DNA from: Salinivibrio sp. ES.052
GTDB taxonomy: Bacteria; Pseudomonadota; Gammaproteobacteria; Enterobacterales; Vibrionaceae
Length of the DNA stretch: 64,000 nucleotides
Direction: 5' to 3'
NCBI RefSeq assembly: GCF_900141775.1
Contig: NZ_FSRI01000001.1
Location: forward strand, 1,830,251 to 1,894,250
Shown in pieces: positions 51,589 to 62,000 of this stretch. A model generated the notes under the pieces. The model ran no database searches, was not told the DNA's origin, and was given only the letters and a program-made list of their open reading frames with translations. How positions within the stretch are numbered: the stretch's first letter is position 1; each line of letters begins with the position of its first letter. The translations under genes and the position numbers were made by a program.

Positions 51589-52089
51589 GTGAATAAAAAG
51601 AATGAGGCAAAGGATTTGAGCGTAAAACAATTCGGATTGTTGGCCCTCGCCTTACAAACTGTGGCAACGTCTGCGTGGGGCAATCCACTCACTTGGCAAA
51701 CCGTGCCTGAAATGGCGTCGGAGCACTTTTTTATTCAGTCCATTCCATCAGCCAGTCAAGGCTTTGACAGCTGGACTATCCAATCAGGTTATCGCTATCC
51801 GTTGAATAAAGTCGCTATCTATATGGGGACGCAGATACAAAGCGAGAATCCCCAATCGACGACGAAACATGGCTTACTCAGTGGCATCGAGTACCACTTT
51901 ACTAACAAGTTACGTGTATCCAGCCAGATCAGCCGAGGCAATAGTGACACCTTGATTAACCAATGGGGCGTCAGCAGTCGCTATCAATTTAGCGAGTCTG
52001 TGGGAGTGAATGCTGGGCTTGATGTAGAGTTTCGTCGCGAAGCGGACCCCGAATCTATTTATCAACTCGGGGTCGGATTAAACTTTTAA
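51589..52089 (+). CDS. Predicted outer-membrane beta-barrel-like protein
   Basis: Not assigned to a named family. From the GTG at 51589 the 166 residues begin with a basic stretch and a signal peptide (LSVKQFGLLALALQTVATSAWG, here split after LALALQ). The mature part alternates polar and hydrophobic residues in beta-strand fashion and ends YQLGVGLNF, with the C-terminal Phe expected of outer-membrane barrels. The start is uncertain: a TTG near 51616 would leave a plain signal peptide. It is small for a porin and closer to an eight-strand OmpW/OmpX-size barrel. No operon partner is evident. Confidence 0.7.
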   Translation: MNKKNEAKDLSVKQFGLLALALQTVATSAWGNPLTWQTVPEMASEHFFIQSIPSASQGFDSWTIQSGYRYPLNKVAIYMGTQIQSENPQSTTKHGLLSGIEYHFTNKLRVSSQISRGNSDTLINQWGVSSRYQFSESVGVNAGLDVEFRREADPESIYQLGVGLNF

Positions 52090-52090
52090 T

Positions 52091-52573
52091 TTAGGCGCTT
52101 AACGGATTCGCACACACGACCACACCATTGAGATCGGCATACAGATACATCCCAGCCGTCATGGTGACCCCTTCAAGAGTGATGGATACATCCACATCCC
52201 CTTGGTCTCGTTTTTGGGTTTTTATGGGGCAGACACCCAGCGCCTTGATCCCCACTGGCAACGTTGCCAACGTAGCAACATCACGCACTGGTCCGGCAAT
52301 GACAATGCCAGCCCAGCCGTTATCAACCGCACTTTGTCCTATTAAATCTCCTAATAAAGCGCGATCCATCGCGCCTGAGCCATCAACCACCAGCACCTGT
52401 CCATCGCCAGGCGTGGCTAACAACGCCTTCACTTTCGAGTTGTCATGATAACAGCGTACCGTTCTCACCCGTCCCTCAAACGTGTTCACCGCACCATAAT
52501 CACGCCACTGGATTGGCACCCATTGCGCCTCATCTGGATAGTGATCGCATAGATCAGGGAGTTTATCGTCCAT
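52091..52573 (-). CDS. RraA-like protein (putative 4-hydroxy-4-methyl-2-oxoglutarate aldolase)
   Basis: Member of the RraA/HMG-aldolase fold. Some members inhibit RNase E, others are class II aldolases or oxaloacetate decarboxylases. The 160 residues carry DGSGAMDRALLGDLI and the active-site Arg-Asp in IAGPVRDVATLATL. The metal-binding and pyruvate-site residues look intact, which favours an aldolase, but RNase E inhibition cannot be excluded. It ends one base after the convergent outer-membrane protein gene and follows the DUF3293 gene by 19 bases. Confidence 0.85.
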   Translation of the reverse strand: MDDKLPDLCDHYPDEAQWVPIQWRDYGAVNTFEGRVRTVRCYHDNSKVKALLATPGDGQVLVVDGSGAMDRALLGDLIGQSAVDNGWAGIVIAGPVRDVATLATLPVGIKALGVCPIKTQKRDQGDVDVSITLEGVTMTAGMYLYADLNGVVVCANPLSA

Positions 52574-52592
52574 GTCTCTCTTCTCCTTCGGG

Positions 52593-53015
52593 TTACGCGT
52601 TTTTCACGCTGAACAGTGATGAAAAACGCACGTTTAGCGATTGAGGCGTAAACTCCGTCATCAATGCAGGCAATAACCACAGAGTATCCGCTTCAACCCA
52701 ATAGATTGCGTTTTGCTCCCATTTTTTCGCTAACGCCACGGCATCAGACTGTTCAAGCGCTACCGCAAATCCAGGCTCAAACCAACTGCCATCGGGTGCA
52801 CCGCCATTCATCGGCCAATAACGAGTCCCCAATCGCTCCATTTCTTCAGCTAACCGCGCATTACGTAATTGATTCTCTTTCTCAGATAAGGGTTGGCTAC
52901 GTGGGTTAAATGCGGTAAGAATAGCAAATGCTCCTGTACTGGGTGCTTGAGGAGCATGAAATGCGATCGATTGGTAAGTTTTCCACAAGTCTTGCTGATT
53001 ATTTTGATCACACAC
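52593..53015 (-). CDS. DUF3293 domain protein
   Basis: Function unknown. The 140 residues carry the family pattern AILTAFNPRSQPLSEKEN and, after RYWPMNGGAPDGSWFEPGF, a conserved acidic-aromatic centre (GGAPDGSWFEPG). No membrane or signal segment. It is the first gene of a two-gene minus-strand unit with the RraA-like gene. Confidence 0.82.
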   Translation of the reverse strand: MCDQNNQQDLWKTYQSIAFHAPQAPSTGAFAILTAFNPRSQPLSEKENQLRNARLAEEMERLGTRYWPMNGGAPDGSWFEPGFAVALEQSDAVALAKKWEQNAIYWVEADTLWLLPALMTEFTPQSLNVRFSSLFSVKNA

Positions 53016-53119
53016 TGTTTACACCCATTCGCGAGTAATATTATGCTTAATTGCTAATTATGCGCTAACATTCATAAAGTTAAATGAATAACGGCCTCTA
53101 ACTGACACGCAACATGCTT

Positions 53120-53133
53120 TTGATTGGGGTCAA
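53120..53133 (+). promoter_or_regulatory. FNR-like site upstream of arcA
   Basis: TTGATTGGGGTCAA matches TTGAT-N4-ATCAA at 9 of 10 fixed positions. E. coli arcA is activated by FNR anaerobically, so a site here makes sense. Confidence 0.55.
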
Positions 53134-53172
53134 TAAAGGATGAAAAAAATCATCAAGCATCATCCTAATATA

Positions 53173-53201
53173 TTGTTAGCGTGCTGTTAAATGAATACAA
53201 T
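53173..53201 (+). promoter_or_regulatory. Candidate distal promoter upstream of arcA
   Basis: TTGTTA (53173-53178), a 17-base spacer and TACAAT (53196-53201). The predicted start near 53208 puts the FNR-like site centre at about -81, a usable class I position. Confidence 0.5.
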
Positions 53202-53338
53202 TAGCGATAATTAATGGAAACAAGAGCGATCGGCAAGGCATTGACTCAAGCCCGCCATGCTCTATCTCGGCTGGAACACACGGTGCGTTGTCTAGCATCG
53301 ACGAACACTTCTCTATGGATGGCGTGCCATATGTGAGT

Positions 53339-53391
53339 TGCGAGGTTCGCGGTAGACATTCCTCGCATTTTTGTAATTTTTTTTCATGGGC
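53339..53391 (+). terminator. Terminator-like hairpin in the arcA leader
   Basis: TGCGAGG...CCTCGCA stem with a 15-base loop followed by TTTTTG and a run of eight T, ending about 60 bases before arcA. It could end a short RNA or attenuate arcA. Confidence 0.6.
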
Positions 53392-53447
53392 TAGGGCATC
53401 TAGACTGTGAAGAGTAACTGATTCTATTTAGATATTAGGTATCGCCA

Positions 53448-54167
53448 ATGCAAACCCCGCAAATTCTGATTGTAGAAGATGAACAGGTCACACGTAACAC
53501 GTTGAAAAGTATCTTTGAAGCGGAAGGTTACAATGTGTTTGAAGCCAGTGATGGCGACGAAATGCATCAAGTCCTGTCCAATCATCATGTTCACCTTGTG
53601 ATCATGGATATCAACCTGCCCGGTAAAAATGGCCTGCTACTGGCACGCGAACTGCGTGAGCAAGGTGACATGGCATTGATGTTCCTAACGGGTCGCGACA
53701 ATGAAGTAGACAAAATCCTTGGGCTAGAAATCGGCGCTGACGACTATATTACTAAGCCGTTCAACCCACGAGAATTGACGATTCGTGCCCGTAACCTACT
53801 CACGCGTGCATTGAGCAGTGTTAACGGTAGCGAAGAAAAACGTAATGTTGACGTGTATACGTTTAACGGTTGGACACTCGACATTAATAGCCGTTCATTG
53901 ATCAATCCTGAGGGCGAGACCTTTAAGCTACCTCGCTCTGAGTTCCGTGCGTTGCTTCACTTCTGTGAAAATCCAGGCAAGATCCAAACGCGTGCTGAAC
54001 TGCTGAAAAAGATGACAGGACGTGATCTTAAACCGCATGACCGCACGGTCGATGTCACAATTCGTCGGATCCGTAAGCACTTTGAATCGCATAGCGACAC
54101 GCCAGAAATCATTGCCACTATTCATGGTGAAGGTTATCGCTTCTGCGGTGAGATTGAAGAGCAATAG
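53448..54167 (+). CDS. arcA: Two-component response regulator ArcA
   Basis: Redox-responsive OmpR-family regulator that represses aerobic and activates some anaerobic genes when phosphorylated by ArcB. The 239 residues begin [20 protein letters not shown]; the phospho-acceptor is Asp54 in [12 protein letters not shown]. The C-terminal winged helix is intact ([19 protein letters not shown]). It is very close to E. coli ArcA. Unlike E. coli, arcB lies next to it, convergent. Confidence 0.98.
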   Translation: MQTPQILIVEDEQVTRNTLKSIFEAEGYNVFEASDGDEMHQVLSNHHVHLVIMDINLPGKNGLLLARELREQGDMALMFLTGRDNEVDKILGLEIGADDYITKPFNPRELTIRARNLLTRALSSVNGSEEKRNVDVYTFNGWTLDINSRSLINPEGETFKLPRSEFRALLHFCENPGKIQTRAELLKKMTGRDLKPHDRTVDVTIRRIRKHFESHSDTPEIIATIHGEGYRFCGEIEEQ

Positions 54168-54189
54168 GTCTTCAATCGTATCGGAAAGT

Positions 54190-54226
54190 AAAAAGGCGCT
54201 TACGATAAAACGTAGGCGCCTTTTTT
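54190..54226. terminator. Bidirectional terminator between arcA and arcB
   Basis: AAAAAGGCGCTTACG/CGTAGGCGCCTTTTT stem with one wobble pair and a six-base loop, with A and T runs on both sides, between convergent genes. Confidence 0.9.
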
Positions 54227-54238
54227 CATCCGGTCCCG

Positions 54239-56611
54239 TTAGGTATCAGGCTCACATTGCTCGTCTAGCCATGCCTTGAGCACCTCGAGATCATGCGGAT
54301 AACCGGCTTTTATTTCATCGATCCAATCAGCAATGTTCTCCCACCAAGCAGGCAGATCGGGTGATTGCGCTTTTTGCGCCACTTTTTGAATGTGCTTTAA
54401 TCCTACCGAACCTGCTGCCCCTTTAATCTTATGTGCCTCAGAGACAATGCCGTCTTGATCCCGTGCCGTCATATTCGAATCTAAGATCGCGATATACTCT
54501 GGCATGGTCGACTCAAACATCTCGATGCTGTGTCGAACCGGCTCGACACCCACCAGATCGACATACCCCATGAGCATATCCATATCGAGCAAACGTTCTG
54601 CTTGTTCATTCGCTTCAGGCCGCTCAGTTTGCTGTAACGGTCCACGCTCGGACGATCCGTTTGATACTCCCTCGACAGACAAAGCGTGATGCTCAATCAC
54701 TTGATTCAGTGCCGCAACACTCATTGGCTTGCTGATCGCATCATCCATGCCTTGAGCCAAATAGCTGTCTTTATCATTAATCACATTGGCCGTCAGCGCC
54801 ACTAAGGGTGGCAATTCAGGATGATGCTGTCGCCACGTTGCCGCCACATCAAACCCTGTCATGTCGGGCAATTGAATATCGAGCAAGACCAGATCAAATG
54901 CATCGGGTAAGAAAGTACTCAATGCCGACTGGCCATCACGTGCAACGGTCACTTCATGACCCAAGCTTTCAAGCAAGCTGGTCGCAACAGTAATATTTAG
55001 CTCAATGTCTTCTACCAGCAAAATTCGCAATGCACTGGCCATCGGTGTGGGCACACTCTCTTCTTCCTCTCCTTGTTCACTCAGAGGCACACTGACGGTT
55101 ACCCTAAAGGTACTGCCTTCACCCTCTTCGCTCTCTAAGTCGATATCGCCCCCCATCATGCGAGCTAGCTTACGAGATACCGCTAAGCCAATTCCTGTCC
55201 CGACAGCATGCAGGTTTTCGCCCTCTTGTTTTACCTGGTAATACATGGCAAAAATCTTATCTTGCTCGGCAGCAGGGATCCCAACCCCACTGTCTTCCAC
55301 CTCAAAACATAAATGCACGTGATCGCCTTCAACGTCAGCGCTCACGGTAATAATGACGCAGCCTTTCTTCGTAAACTTGACTGCATTTCCAACGAGATTC
55401 CAGAGAATTTGCCGTAACCGAGTCGCATCTACCGCAACATATTTTGGCAAATCCGTCACACGCTCTAATTCAAAACGCAGACCTTTTTGTGCGGCCATGA
55501 GCCCAGAGATATTATCTATTTCAGTGACAAACTCGCGTAGATCGATGCTGGTTGGATGCAATGACAAGCGCTTTCGGTCTGACTTGTCCAAGTCGATAAT
55601 GTCGTTAAAGATATTCCCCAGCGTGATAGCACTGACATAAATAGTGCGTAGGTAATTGCGTTGTTTGTCGTCTAGTTGCGAATCCAACAATATTCGGCTC
55701 AGTCCCACTATTCCATTCAGCGGCGTCCGCAACTCATGGCTGATGGTGGAAATAAATGCGGTTTTTTCTCGACTGGCTTTCTCTAGCGCATCTTGATAGC
55801 GCTTACGTTCAGTGATTTCTCGGCCAAAGCCAAGTAAACCAAGGTGACGCCCATCTCGAGCGAAGAACGGGACTTTACGCAACTCAAAATAGGCTTTGCG
55901 TCCATCTTGGTATTCAAGCCATTGCTCGTACGTAATAGACACATTGGAGTCAAAAACTTGCTGATCCGTTTCCACCACTTTTTCAGCAATATCTTCACGA
56001 TAAACATCCCACGGGGTTAGGCCTTTAAGGGTCTTTTCATCATAACCGGTCAGTTCCTCCATCGCCCGGTTACAGCCAGAGAACTGCCCCTGAGCGTTGC
56101 GGTAATAAATCAAGTCCGGAGAAGCATCAATGAATGAACGTAATAAAGCCGTTTGCTCGGCCAACTCTAACTGCGCCTTTTCACGTTGATAAACCTCATT
56201 CTCGAGATCTTTGATCGCTTGCTGACGCGCGTTTTCAGCCTTTTCTCTCTCTTCGATCTCCAAGTTGAGCTGCTCGATGTTTTCAGTCAATTGCCGATTA
56301 AGACGCATATCACGCGCCCGCATTTCCTCAAGTTTCGAGACCAGTTTAGACAGGCGTTGGCGTGACTCTTCAAGCTGATCCACCACCACAGACAAAAAAT
56401 ACACCGCCCAAGGCGTGATAATTAAACCAAAAAAAACAGACCGGATGATGTCTATATTTTGTACAGCCCCCTCAAGCACTAATGTGATGCCCACTTGTAC
56501 TACGACAGCGAGCGCAACCAAGGCCAATGCTAGCAGCATGCTAAACCGCATAATTCCCAGCTTAACCAGCAAGTCGACATAATATTGCGCGAGTACTTTC
56601 AGTTGTTTCAT
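54239..56611 (-). CDS. arcB: Aerobic respiration control sensor kinase ArcB
   Basis: Inner-membrane hybrid kinase that reads quinone redox state and phosphorylates ArcA. The 790 residues comprise two membrane helices (about 21-45 and 58-77), a leucine-rich coiled coil, a PAS domain (about 153-270), HisKA with His292 in ISHELRTPLNG, HATPase (VEDSGVGIP, GTGIGLA), a receiver with Asp578 in VLLDIQLPDMTG, and HPt with His727 in EAHKIKGAAGS. The redox Cys180 is kept (FSGCNRAMEEL), but position 241, Cys in E. coli, is Tyr (DGRKAYFELRK). It lies 10 bases downstream of the diguanylate cyclase gene. Confidence 0.97.
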   Translation of the reverse strand: MKQLKVLAQYYVDLLVKLGIMRFSMLLALALVALAVVVQVGITLVLEGAVQNIDIIRSVFFGLIITPWAVYFLSVVVDQLEESRQRLSKLVSKLEEMRARDMRLNRQLTENIEQLNLEIEEREKAENARQQAIKDLENEVYQREKAQLELAEQTALLRSFIDASPDLIYYRNAQGQFSGCNRAMEELTGYDEKTLKGLTPWDVYREDIAEKVVETDQQVFDSNVSITYEQWLEYQDGRKAYFELRKVPFFARDGRHLGLLGFGREITERKRYQDALEKASREKTAFISTISHELRTPLNGIVGLSRILLDSQLDDKQRNYLRTIYVSAITLGNIFNDIIDLDKSDRKRLSLHPTSIDLREFVTEIDNISGLMAAQKGLRFELERVTDLPKYVAVDATRLRQILWNLVGNAVKFTKKGCVIITVSADVEGDHVHLCFEVEDSGVGIPAAEQDKIFAMYYQVKQEGENLHAVGTGIGLAVSRKLARMMGGDIDLESEEGEGSTFRVTVSVPLSEQGEEEESVPTPMASALRILLVEDIELNITVATSLLESLGHEVTVARDGQSALSTFLPDAFDLVLLDIQLPDMTGFDVAATWRQHHPELPPLVALTANVINDKDSYLAQGMDDAISKPMSVAALNQVIEHHALSVEGVSNGSSERGPLQQTERPEANEQAERLLDMDMLMGYVDLVGVEPVRHSIEMFESTMPEYIAILDSNMTARDQDGIVSEAHKIKGAAGSVGLKHIQKVAQKAQSPDLPAWWENIADWIDEIKAGYPHDLEVLKAWLDEQCEPDT

Positions 56612-56621
56612 AAAGGCTTAT

Positions 56622-58406
56622 TTATCTTAAGTCAGTAGGCTCAGCGACCGAGGTTCGCTGAGGAATAGATGAGCGCGATATTGGCATCTTTTTCATCACG
56701 CTCACGCGATTTCGGCCATTTCGTTTCGCTTGATATAAGGCACTATCGGCTTGTTGGATCAAATCACCATAATCTCCATCAGGCGACGGGACCACACAAG
56801 CCACGCCGAGACTCATGGTGATTTTTCCGGCAATTACCGCATCGTGATGCTCAATATCTGCCGACAACACCAACTCGCGCGCGCGCTCTGCTACTTGGAT
56901 CGCGCCATTTAAGTGGGTTTGTGGCAATACAATTGCAAACTCCTCGCCACCATAGCGTGCGACTAAATCCAGTGGTCGGTGAATGGCTGATTTTAATGCA
57001 TTGGCAACTTGTTGTAAGGCCCAATCACCTTGTTGATGACCATAGTGATCGTTGTACAGTTTAAAATGATCAATATCGCAAAGAATAAAGGCAAGAGGCG
57101 TACTTTCGCGAGTCTGTGAACGCCACAGTTTGCTTAGCTGTTCATCTAAACTCCGTCGATTCGCCACTTGGGTTAAGCTGTCGATAAAACTGAGTGCCTG
57201 TAGGGCCATGATGGCATCAGCCAACTGCTGCTGCGTTTCTTTTCTCTCGGTGATGTCTCGCGCCATGAGTAATATGGCAGGATCCAATGTCACGGGATCT
57301 TCAATACGTGATTTGGTCACTTCATACCACGTTTGTCCCCCCGCCTCATTGATGACCACATCTTCGTAGGTCACGGTTTCACTCGTTTCTAGTACCTGCT
57401 GATCGCGTATTTTGTGTTGGTCAAATATTTCGGGGTCAACGACGTGCTGCGCGGGCGCATTTTCTAATGCTTCGATCGTTGTGCCCAATGCATCAGCATA
57501 GGCTTGGTTACAAGCAAGGTGATAATAATCTTGGTCAAAGATCCCGATAGGGTCCACGCTCGATTGAAAGATAGCACTGAGTAAGTTACTGCGTTGCTCC
57601 AACACCTGCTCAACGGATTGACGCTGTTGCGCTTCTTTTTGAAGCCGCTCCTGCATTTGGTGCCAATTGGTCACATCATGGCTAATACACAAGGTACCAA
57701 TCACTTCCTGTTTATCATTTTTAAGCGCAGTAATATTGGTTTCTAACAAACAACTTTCATCGTTATTCTGCGTCGCCCACGTGCGATCAGTTCGCGGTCG
57801 CGTGAGTGGTTGAGTTGCTTGCCAAACAATCGCCTCTTGCTCACGTCCTTGCCAAAAGCGGTCAAATGCCGCATTGGTGCCCACCACATTACCTTCCACA
57901 TCTTGAAAGCAAACCAATTCTTCCAACGAATTGATCACGCTTAACAGTACCCCTTGCTCTTGTTCTTGAAGGTGCCAATGTCTGTGCTTCTCAGCCGCAG
58001 ATAAAGAGACCAACCACGCCCGCTTACCTCGACAGCGAATGGGTAATCCGGATAGCTGGACATTGACACGCACACGATTAGCACCAGGTGCTCTGACTTT
58101 CGCCTCTACGCGAGAAAAAGGTTGTGGCCAAGGCTGTCCTGCAATAAAAGCCTGAACAGCTTGCTGTTGTCGGGGGGTGGCCGTCTTAAATTGATGATCG
58201 CGCCCCACCAATGAAAAGGTTTCCACACACGCGTCGTTCGCATACAAAATCTCACCGTGTTCAGCGGTGACGATCGCATGCGGTGTGTCTAAACCGGCCA
58301 TATACACTCGCCAATCTGATAGCGCTAATGTTGCTTGGCGCGCCCGCCATCCATAACCCAAAGCACCACCGACTAACAAAAAAAGGAATAAAGTAAAAAA
58401 CGCCAT
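56622..58406 (-). CDS. PAS-domain diguanylate cyclase (GGDEF)
   Basis: Membrane-anchored enzyme predicted to make cyclic di-GMP. The 594 residues start with one hydrophobic helix (residues 1-18), then about three PAS-like domains ([55 protein letters not shown]), and end with a GGDEF domain. The active site is GGEEF near residue 484, and an inhibitory I-site RPLD stands exactly five residues before it, so product inhibition is expected. [19 protein letters not shown] is intact. It lies directly upstream of arcB on the same strand, suggesting co-expression. Confidence 0.93.
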   Translation of the reverse strand: MAFFTLFLFLLVGGALGYGWRARQATLALSDWRVYMAGLDTPHAIVTAEHGEILYANDACVETFSLVGRDHQFKTATPRQQQAVQAFIAGQPWPQPFSRVEAKVRAPGANRVRVNVQLSGLPIRCRGKRAWLVSLSAAEKHRHWHLQEQEQGVLLSVINSLEELVCFQDVEGNVVGTNAAFDRFWQGREQEAIVWQATQPLTRPRTDRTWATQNNDESCLLETNITALKNDKQEVIGTLCISHDVTNWHQMQERLQKEAQQRQSVEQVLEQRSNLLSAIFQSSVDPIGIFDQDYYHLACNQAYADALGTTIEALENAPAQHVVDPEIFDQHKIRDQQVLETSETVTYEDVVINEAGGQTWYEVTKSRIEDPVTLDPAILLMARDITERKETQQQLADAIMALQALSFIDSLTQVANRRSLDEQLSKLWRSQTRESTPLAFILCDIDHFKLYNDHYGHQQGDWALQQVANALKSAIHRPLDLVARYGGEEFAIVLPQTHLNGAIQVAERARELVLSADIEHHDAVIAGKITMSLGVACVVPSPDGDYGDLIQQADSALYQAKRNGRNRVSVMKKMPISRSSIPQRTSVAEPTDLR

Positions 58407-59016
58407 GCCGCTCCTGTGTCACTATCGTTGTCCTTAACAATGAATGCCTACCCACTACTGGCGACGTATTCTGCCACAGTTTCGATCACGCGCGTGATTA
58501 CTCTGTTCACAGCTTTATGAATATCATTTGTTATTTTATTACATCAATCTCTAGTGGTATTCGCTATGAAATAGAAAGCCTAAAACGTACCCTTCTTTGT
58601 TTCTTTATAAAACTAGAACATTTACTCAAAATGACTTTAAATTAATAATTATTTAACAAAAAAGCATAATTACGAATAGCTATTATTTACGCGATTTACG
58701 GTTTAAAGGCACGAATAATCATCGAGTTAAATAAAAAAAACCCGTGTTATGCATGAATAAAGGTTGCATACAAAAATTTGACCTTTGTTGGGTTTACCGT
58801 TAATTTGGAAGGTCGCTGAATTGTGTTTTGCCCTTATTTATCTTGGTTATTTTTTAAAAAACAGTTAGTTAAAGAAAGAATAACCCGCGTTTCTCGTTAA
58901 AAAATCACAACATAACGGGAGCACAGCCACAAGGCTAAACCCATTTAGAGTGGTCAGGAGGATCACGACAATAAATGCAATCACTGCGCGTAACGCAGTA
59001 GCAAGGGAGAATTGCA
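58407..59016. other. Long region between the diguanylate cyclase gene and gltB
   Basis: 610 bases, strongly A+T-rich between 58500 and 58890, suggesting Lrp, IHF or H-NS-type binding. Near 58735-58800 a self-complementary stretch (AACCC...GGGTT enclosing AAAGGT...ACCTTT) could fold. Just before gltB there is a small hairpin (CTGCG/CGCAG) and an eight-codon frame (MQSLRVTQ). No clear sigma-70 promoter was recognised. Confidence 0.6.
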
Positions 59017-62000
59017 ATGTCGCTGTACAACCCAATGCTGGAAAAAGATAACTGTGGTTTTGGTCTAATCGCCCATCAAGAGGGGGAGCCTAGCCATAAA
59101 CTGGTTCGTACTGCTATCGCTGCACTTGACCGCATGACCCACCGAGGTGGTATCAACTCAGACGGTAAGACAGGCGATGGTTGTGGATTGCTGCTACAAA
59201 AGCCCGACCGCTTTTTCCGCCTTATTGCTGAGCAAAATCAATGGAATCTAAGCCGCCTTTACGCGGTAGGCATGATCTTTCTCAGTACCGATCCAGCAAA
59301 AGCCCAACAAGCCAAGCAACGCTTCGAGCAAGAAATCAACACTGAAACATTGTCAGTGGTGGGGTGGCGGACCGTACCGACCAATCCTGATGTGCTCGGA
59401 GACATCGCTAAACAGTCTCAGCCGGTCATTGAACAAGTCTTTATTAATGGCCCTGCTGGCTGGCGAGCCCGTGATCTGGAACGTCGTCTCTATATCGCTC
59501 GTCGGCGCGCAGAAAAAGCCCTTGAGGACGATGCGGACTTTTACGTCACCAGCCTATCGACGCAAACTATTGTCTATAAAGGCTTGTGTATGCCGGCTGA
59601 TCTGCCGCGTTTTTACACCGATCTTGCGGATCTTCGTCTTGAGTCTTCAATTTGCTTATTCCACCAGCGCTTTAGTACCAATACACAGCCCCGCTGGCCG
59701 CTCGCTCAGCCATTTCGTTATCTTGCCCACAATGGCGAGATCAATACCATAGACGGGAACCGCCAGTGGGCACGCACTCGAGCCTATAAGTTTAATTCAC
59801 CATTACTGCCAGATTTGCACCAAGCGGCACCTTTTGTGAATGAATCAGGCTCAGACTCCTCCAGCCTTGATAACATGATGGAGGTCTTTCTTTCTGGTGG
59901 GATGGACTTATTCCGTGCCATGCGTTTACTCGTACCACCCGCATGGCAAAACCACCCCGACATGGATGATGAGCTTCGCGCGTTTTATGATTTCAACTCG
60001 ATGCATATGGAACCATGGGATGGGCCTGCCGGTATCGTGATGTCGGATGGCCGCTATGCCGCCTGTAACCTTGACCGTAATGGTCTGCGTCCGGCGCGTT
60101 ATGTGGTCACTAAGGACAAGTTTATTACCCTCGCCTCTGAGATAGGTATCTGGGATTACGCCCCTGACGAAGTGTCAGAAAAAGGCCGAGTGGGGCCGGG
60201 TGAGCTTTTAGTGATCGATACCCGAGAAGGTAAAATTTGGCATTCGGGCGAAATCGATGACGAGCTAAAAAGCCGTCATCCCTATCGCAAGTGGTTGGAT
60301 CAACACGTCCGTCGCCTCACCCCGTTTGAAGATTTGGATCCTGAAACCAGTGAAGGCAGTCGTAACCTTAAAGACGCCCAGCTTAAGACCTATCAAAAGC
60401 TGTTTGGGATGTCGAACGAGGAAGTGGATCAGGTCGTCAAGGTACTGGGCGATATTGGCCAGGAAGCAACTGGCTCGATGGGCGATGACACTCCGATGGC
60501 GGTGCTTTCCTCTCGCCCACGCAGTGTCAGTGATTACTTCCGACAAAAGTTTGCCCAAGTAACAAATCCCCCTATCGATCCCTTACGTGAAAACCACGTG
60601 ATGTCGCTCGCTACCTGTATTGGTCGTGAGATGAATGTATTCTGTGAGACCGATGGACACGCTGAACGCGTTGCCTTTAAGTCGCCAGTACTCTTGTTCT
60701 CTGATCTCGTACAATTGCTTGAGCTAGACGATACCTACTATCGCAATAGCATCCTCGACATTAACTACGATCCGAGCCAGAAAACCCTACACCAAGCGAT
60801 CCTCGATTTATGTGATCAAGCGGAGCGCTGTGTCCGTGATGGCACGGTGCTAGTCGTACTCTCGGATCGCAGTATCAACAAGGATAGTCTGCCCATTCCA
60901 GCGGCCATGGCTGTGGGGGCCGTTCAAAAACGCCTCGTCAGTCAGAACCTACGCTGTGATGCTAATATCATTATCGAAACCGGCAGTGCACGTGACCCGC
61001 ATCAGTTTGCCGTGTTACTCGGCTTTGGCGCCACTGCCGTTTATCCTTATTTGGCCTATGAAACCTTAGCCAATTTGGTCGACATTGGGGCCGTCAACAA
61101 ACCATATCGTGACGTGATGGTGAACTTCCGTAACGGCATTAATAAAGGCCTTTACAAAATCATGTCGAAGATGGGGATTTCAACCATTGCGTCTTATCGT
61201 TGTTCGCAGTTGTTTGAAGCCATTGGCTTGCACGATGATGTGATTGATCTTTGCTTTAAAGGTGTGGCAAGCCGTATTCAAGGGGCTAACTTTGACGACT
61301 TCCAACAAGATTTGATCAACCTTTCACGCCGAGCATGGATCAAACGCAAACCGCTCGAACATGGTGGCTTGCTCAAATATGTGCATGACGGTGAATACCA
61401 TGCTTACAATCCAGATGTCGTGACCAACCTACAAAGTGCCGTCCGTTCGGGTGAAGCCATGGATTACAAAACCTATGCTAAAACCGTGAACGAGCGCCCT
61501 GTCGCGACCTTGCGTGATTTAATGCAATTGAAAAAGGCGGACACACCGATTGCACTCGATCGGGTCGAGCCCGCCACTGAGCTGTTTAAACGCTTTGACT
61601 CTGCCGCCATGTCAATTGGGGCCTTAAGCCCAGAAGCGCATGAAGCACTGGCCATTGCGATGAACCGATTAGGCGGCCACTCTAACTCTGGAGAAGGCGG
61701 TGAAGATCCACGTCGCTTTAACAGCGAGCGAAATTCTCGCATCAAGCAAATTGCTTCGGGCCGCTTTGGTGTCACCCCGCACTATTTGACCAATGCGGAC
61801 GTATTGCAAATTAAGGTAGCACAGGGAGCGAAACCAGGCGAAGGCGGACAGCTACCCGGCCATAAAGTGACCGCAGAGATCGCCAAACTACGTTTCTCCG
61901 TCCCAGGCGTGACCTTGATTTCGCCACCACCGCACCATGATATCTACTCGATTGAGGACTTGGCACAGCTGATCTTCGACTTAAAACAAGTCAATCCACA

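Larger units (their letters stand above)
53016..53447. other. arcA upstream region
   Basis: 432 bases between DUF3293 and arcA. It holds an FNR-like site, a plausible promoter pointing to arcA and a terminator-like hairpin just before arcA. A 40-codon frame at 53214-53336 lacks a ribosome binding site. Confidence 0.65.

Noticed and set aside
51381-51692. 103-codon minus-strand frame between aceK and the outer-membrane protein gene
   Set aside because: Overlaps the signal-peptide region of the plus-strand gene; no ribosome binding site or family features.
53214-53336. 40-codon frame upstream of arcA
   Set aside because: No ribosome binding site and no recognisable motif; more likely part of an untranslated leader or short RNA.
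58735-58800. Riboswitch-like folded region upstream of gltB
   Set aside because: Self-complementarity is present, but no known riboswitch consensus could be recognised.
58984-59001. Eight-codon upstream frame before gltB (MQSLRVTQ)
   Set aside because: The ribosome-binding-like AGGAGG is 13 bases away, and no codon bias suggests attenuation; noted only as part of the leader.
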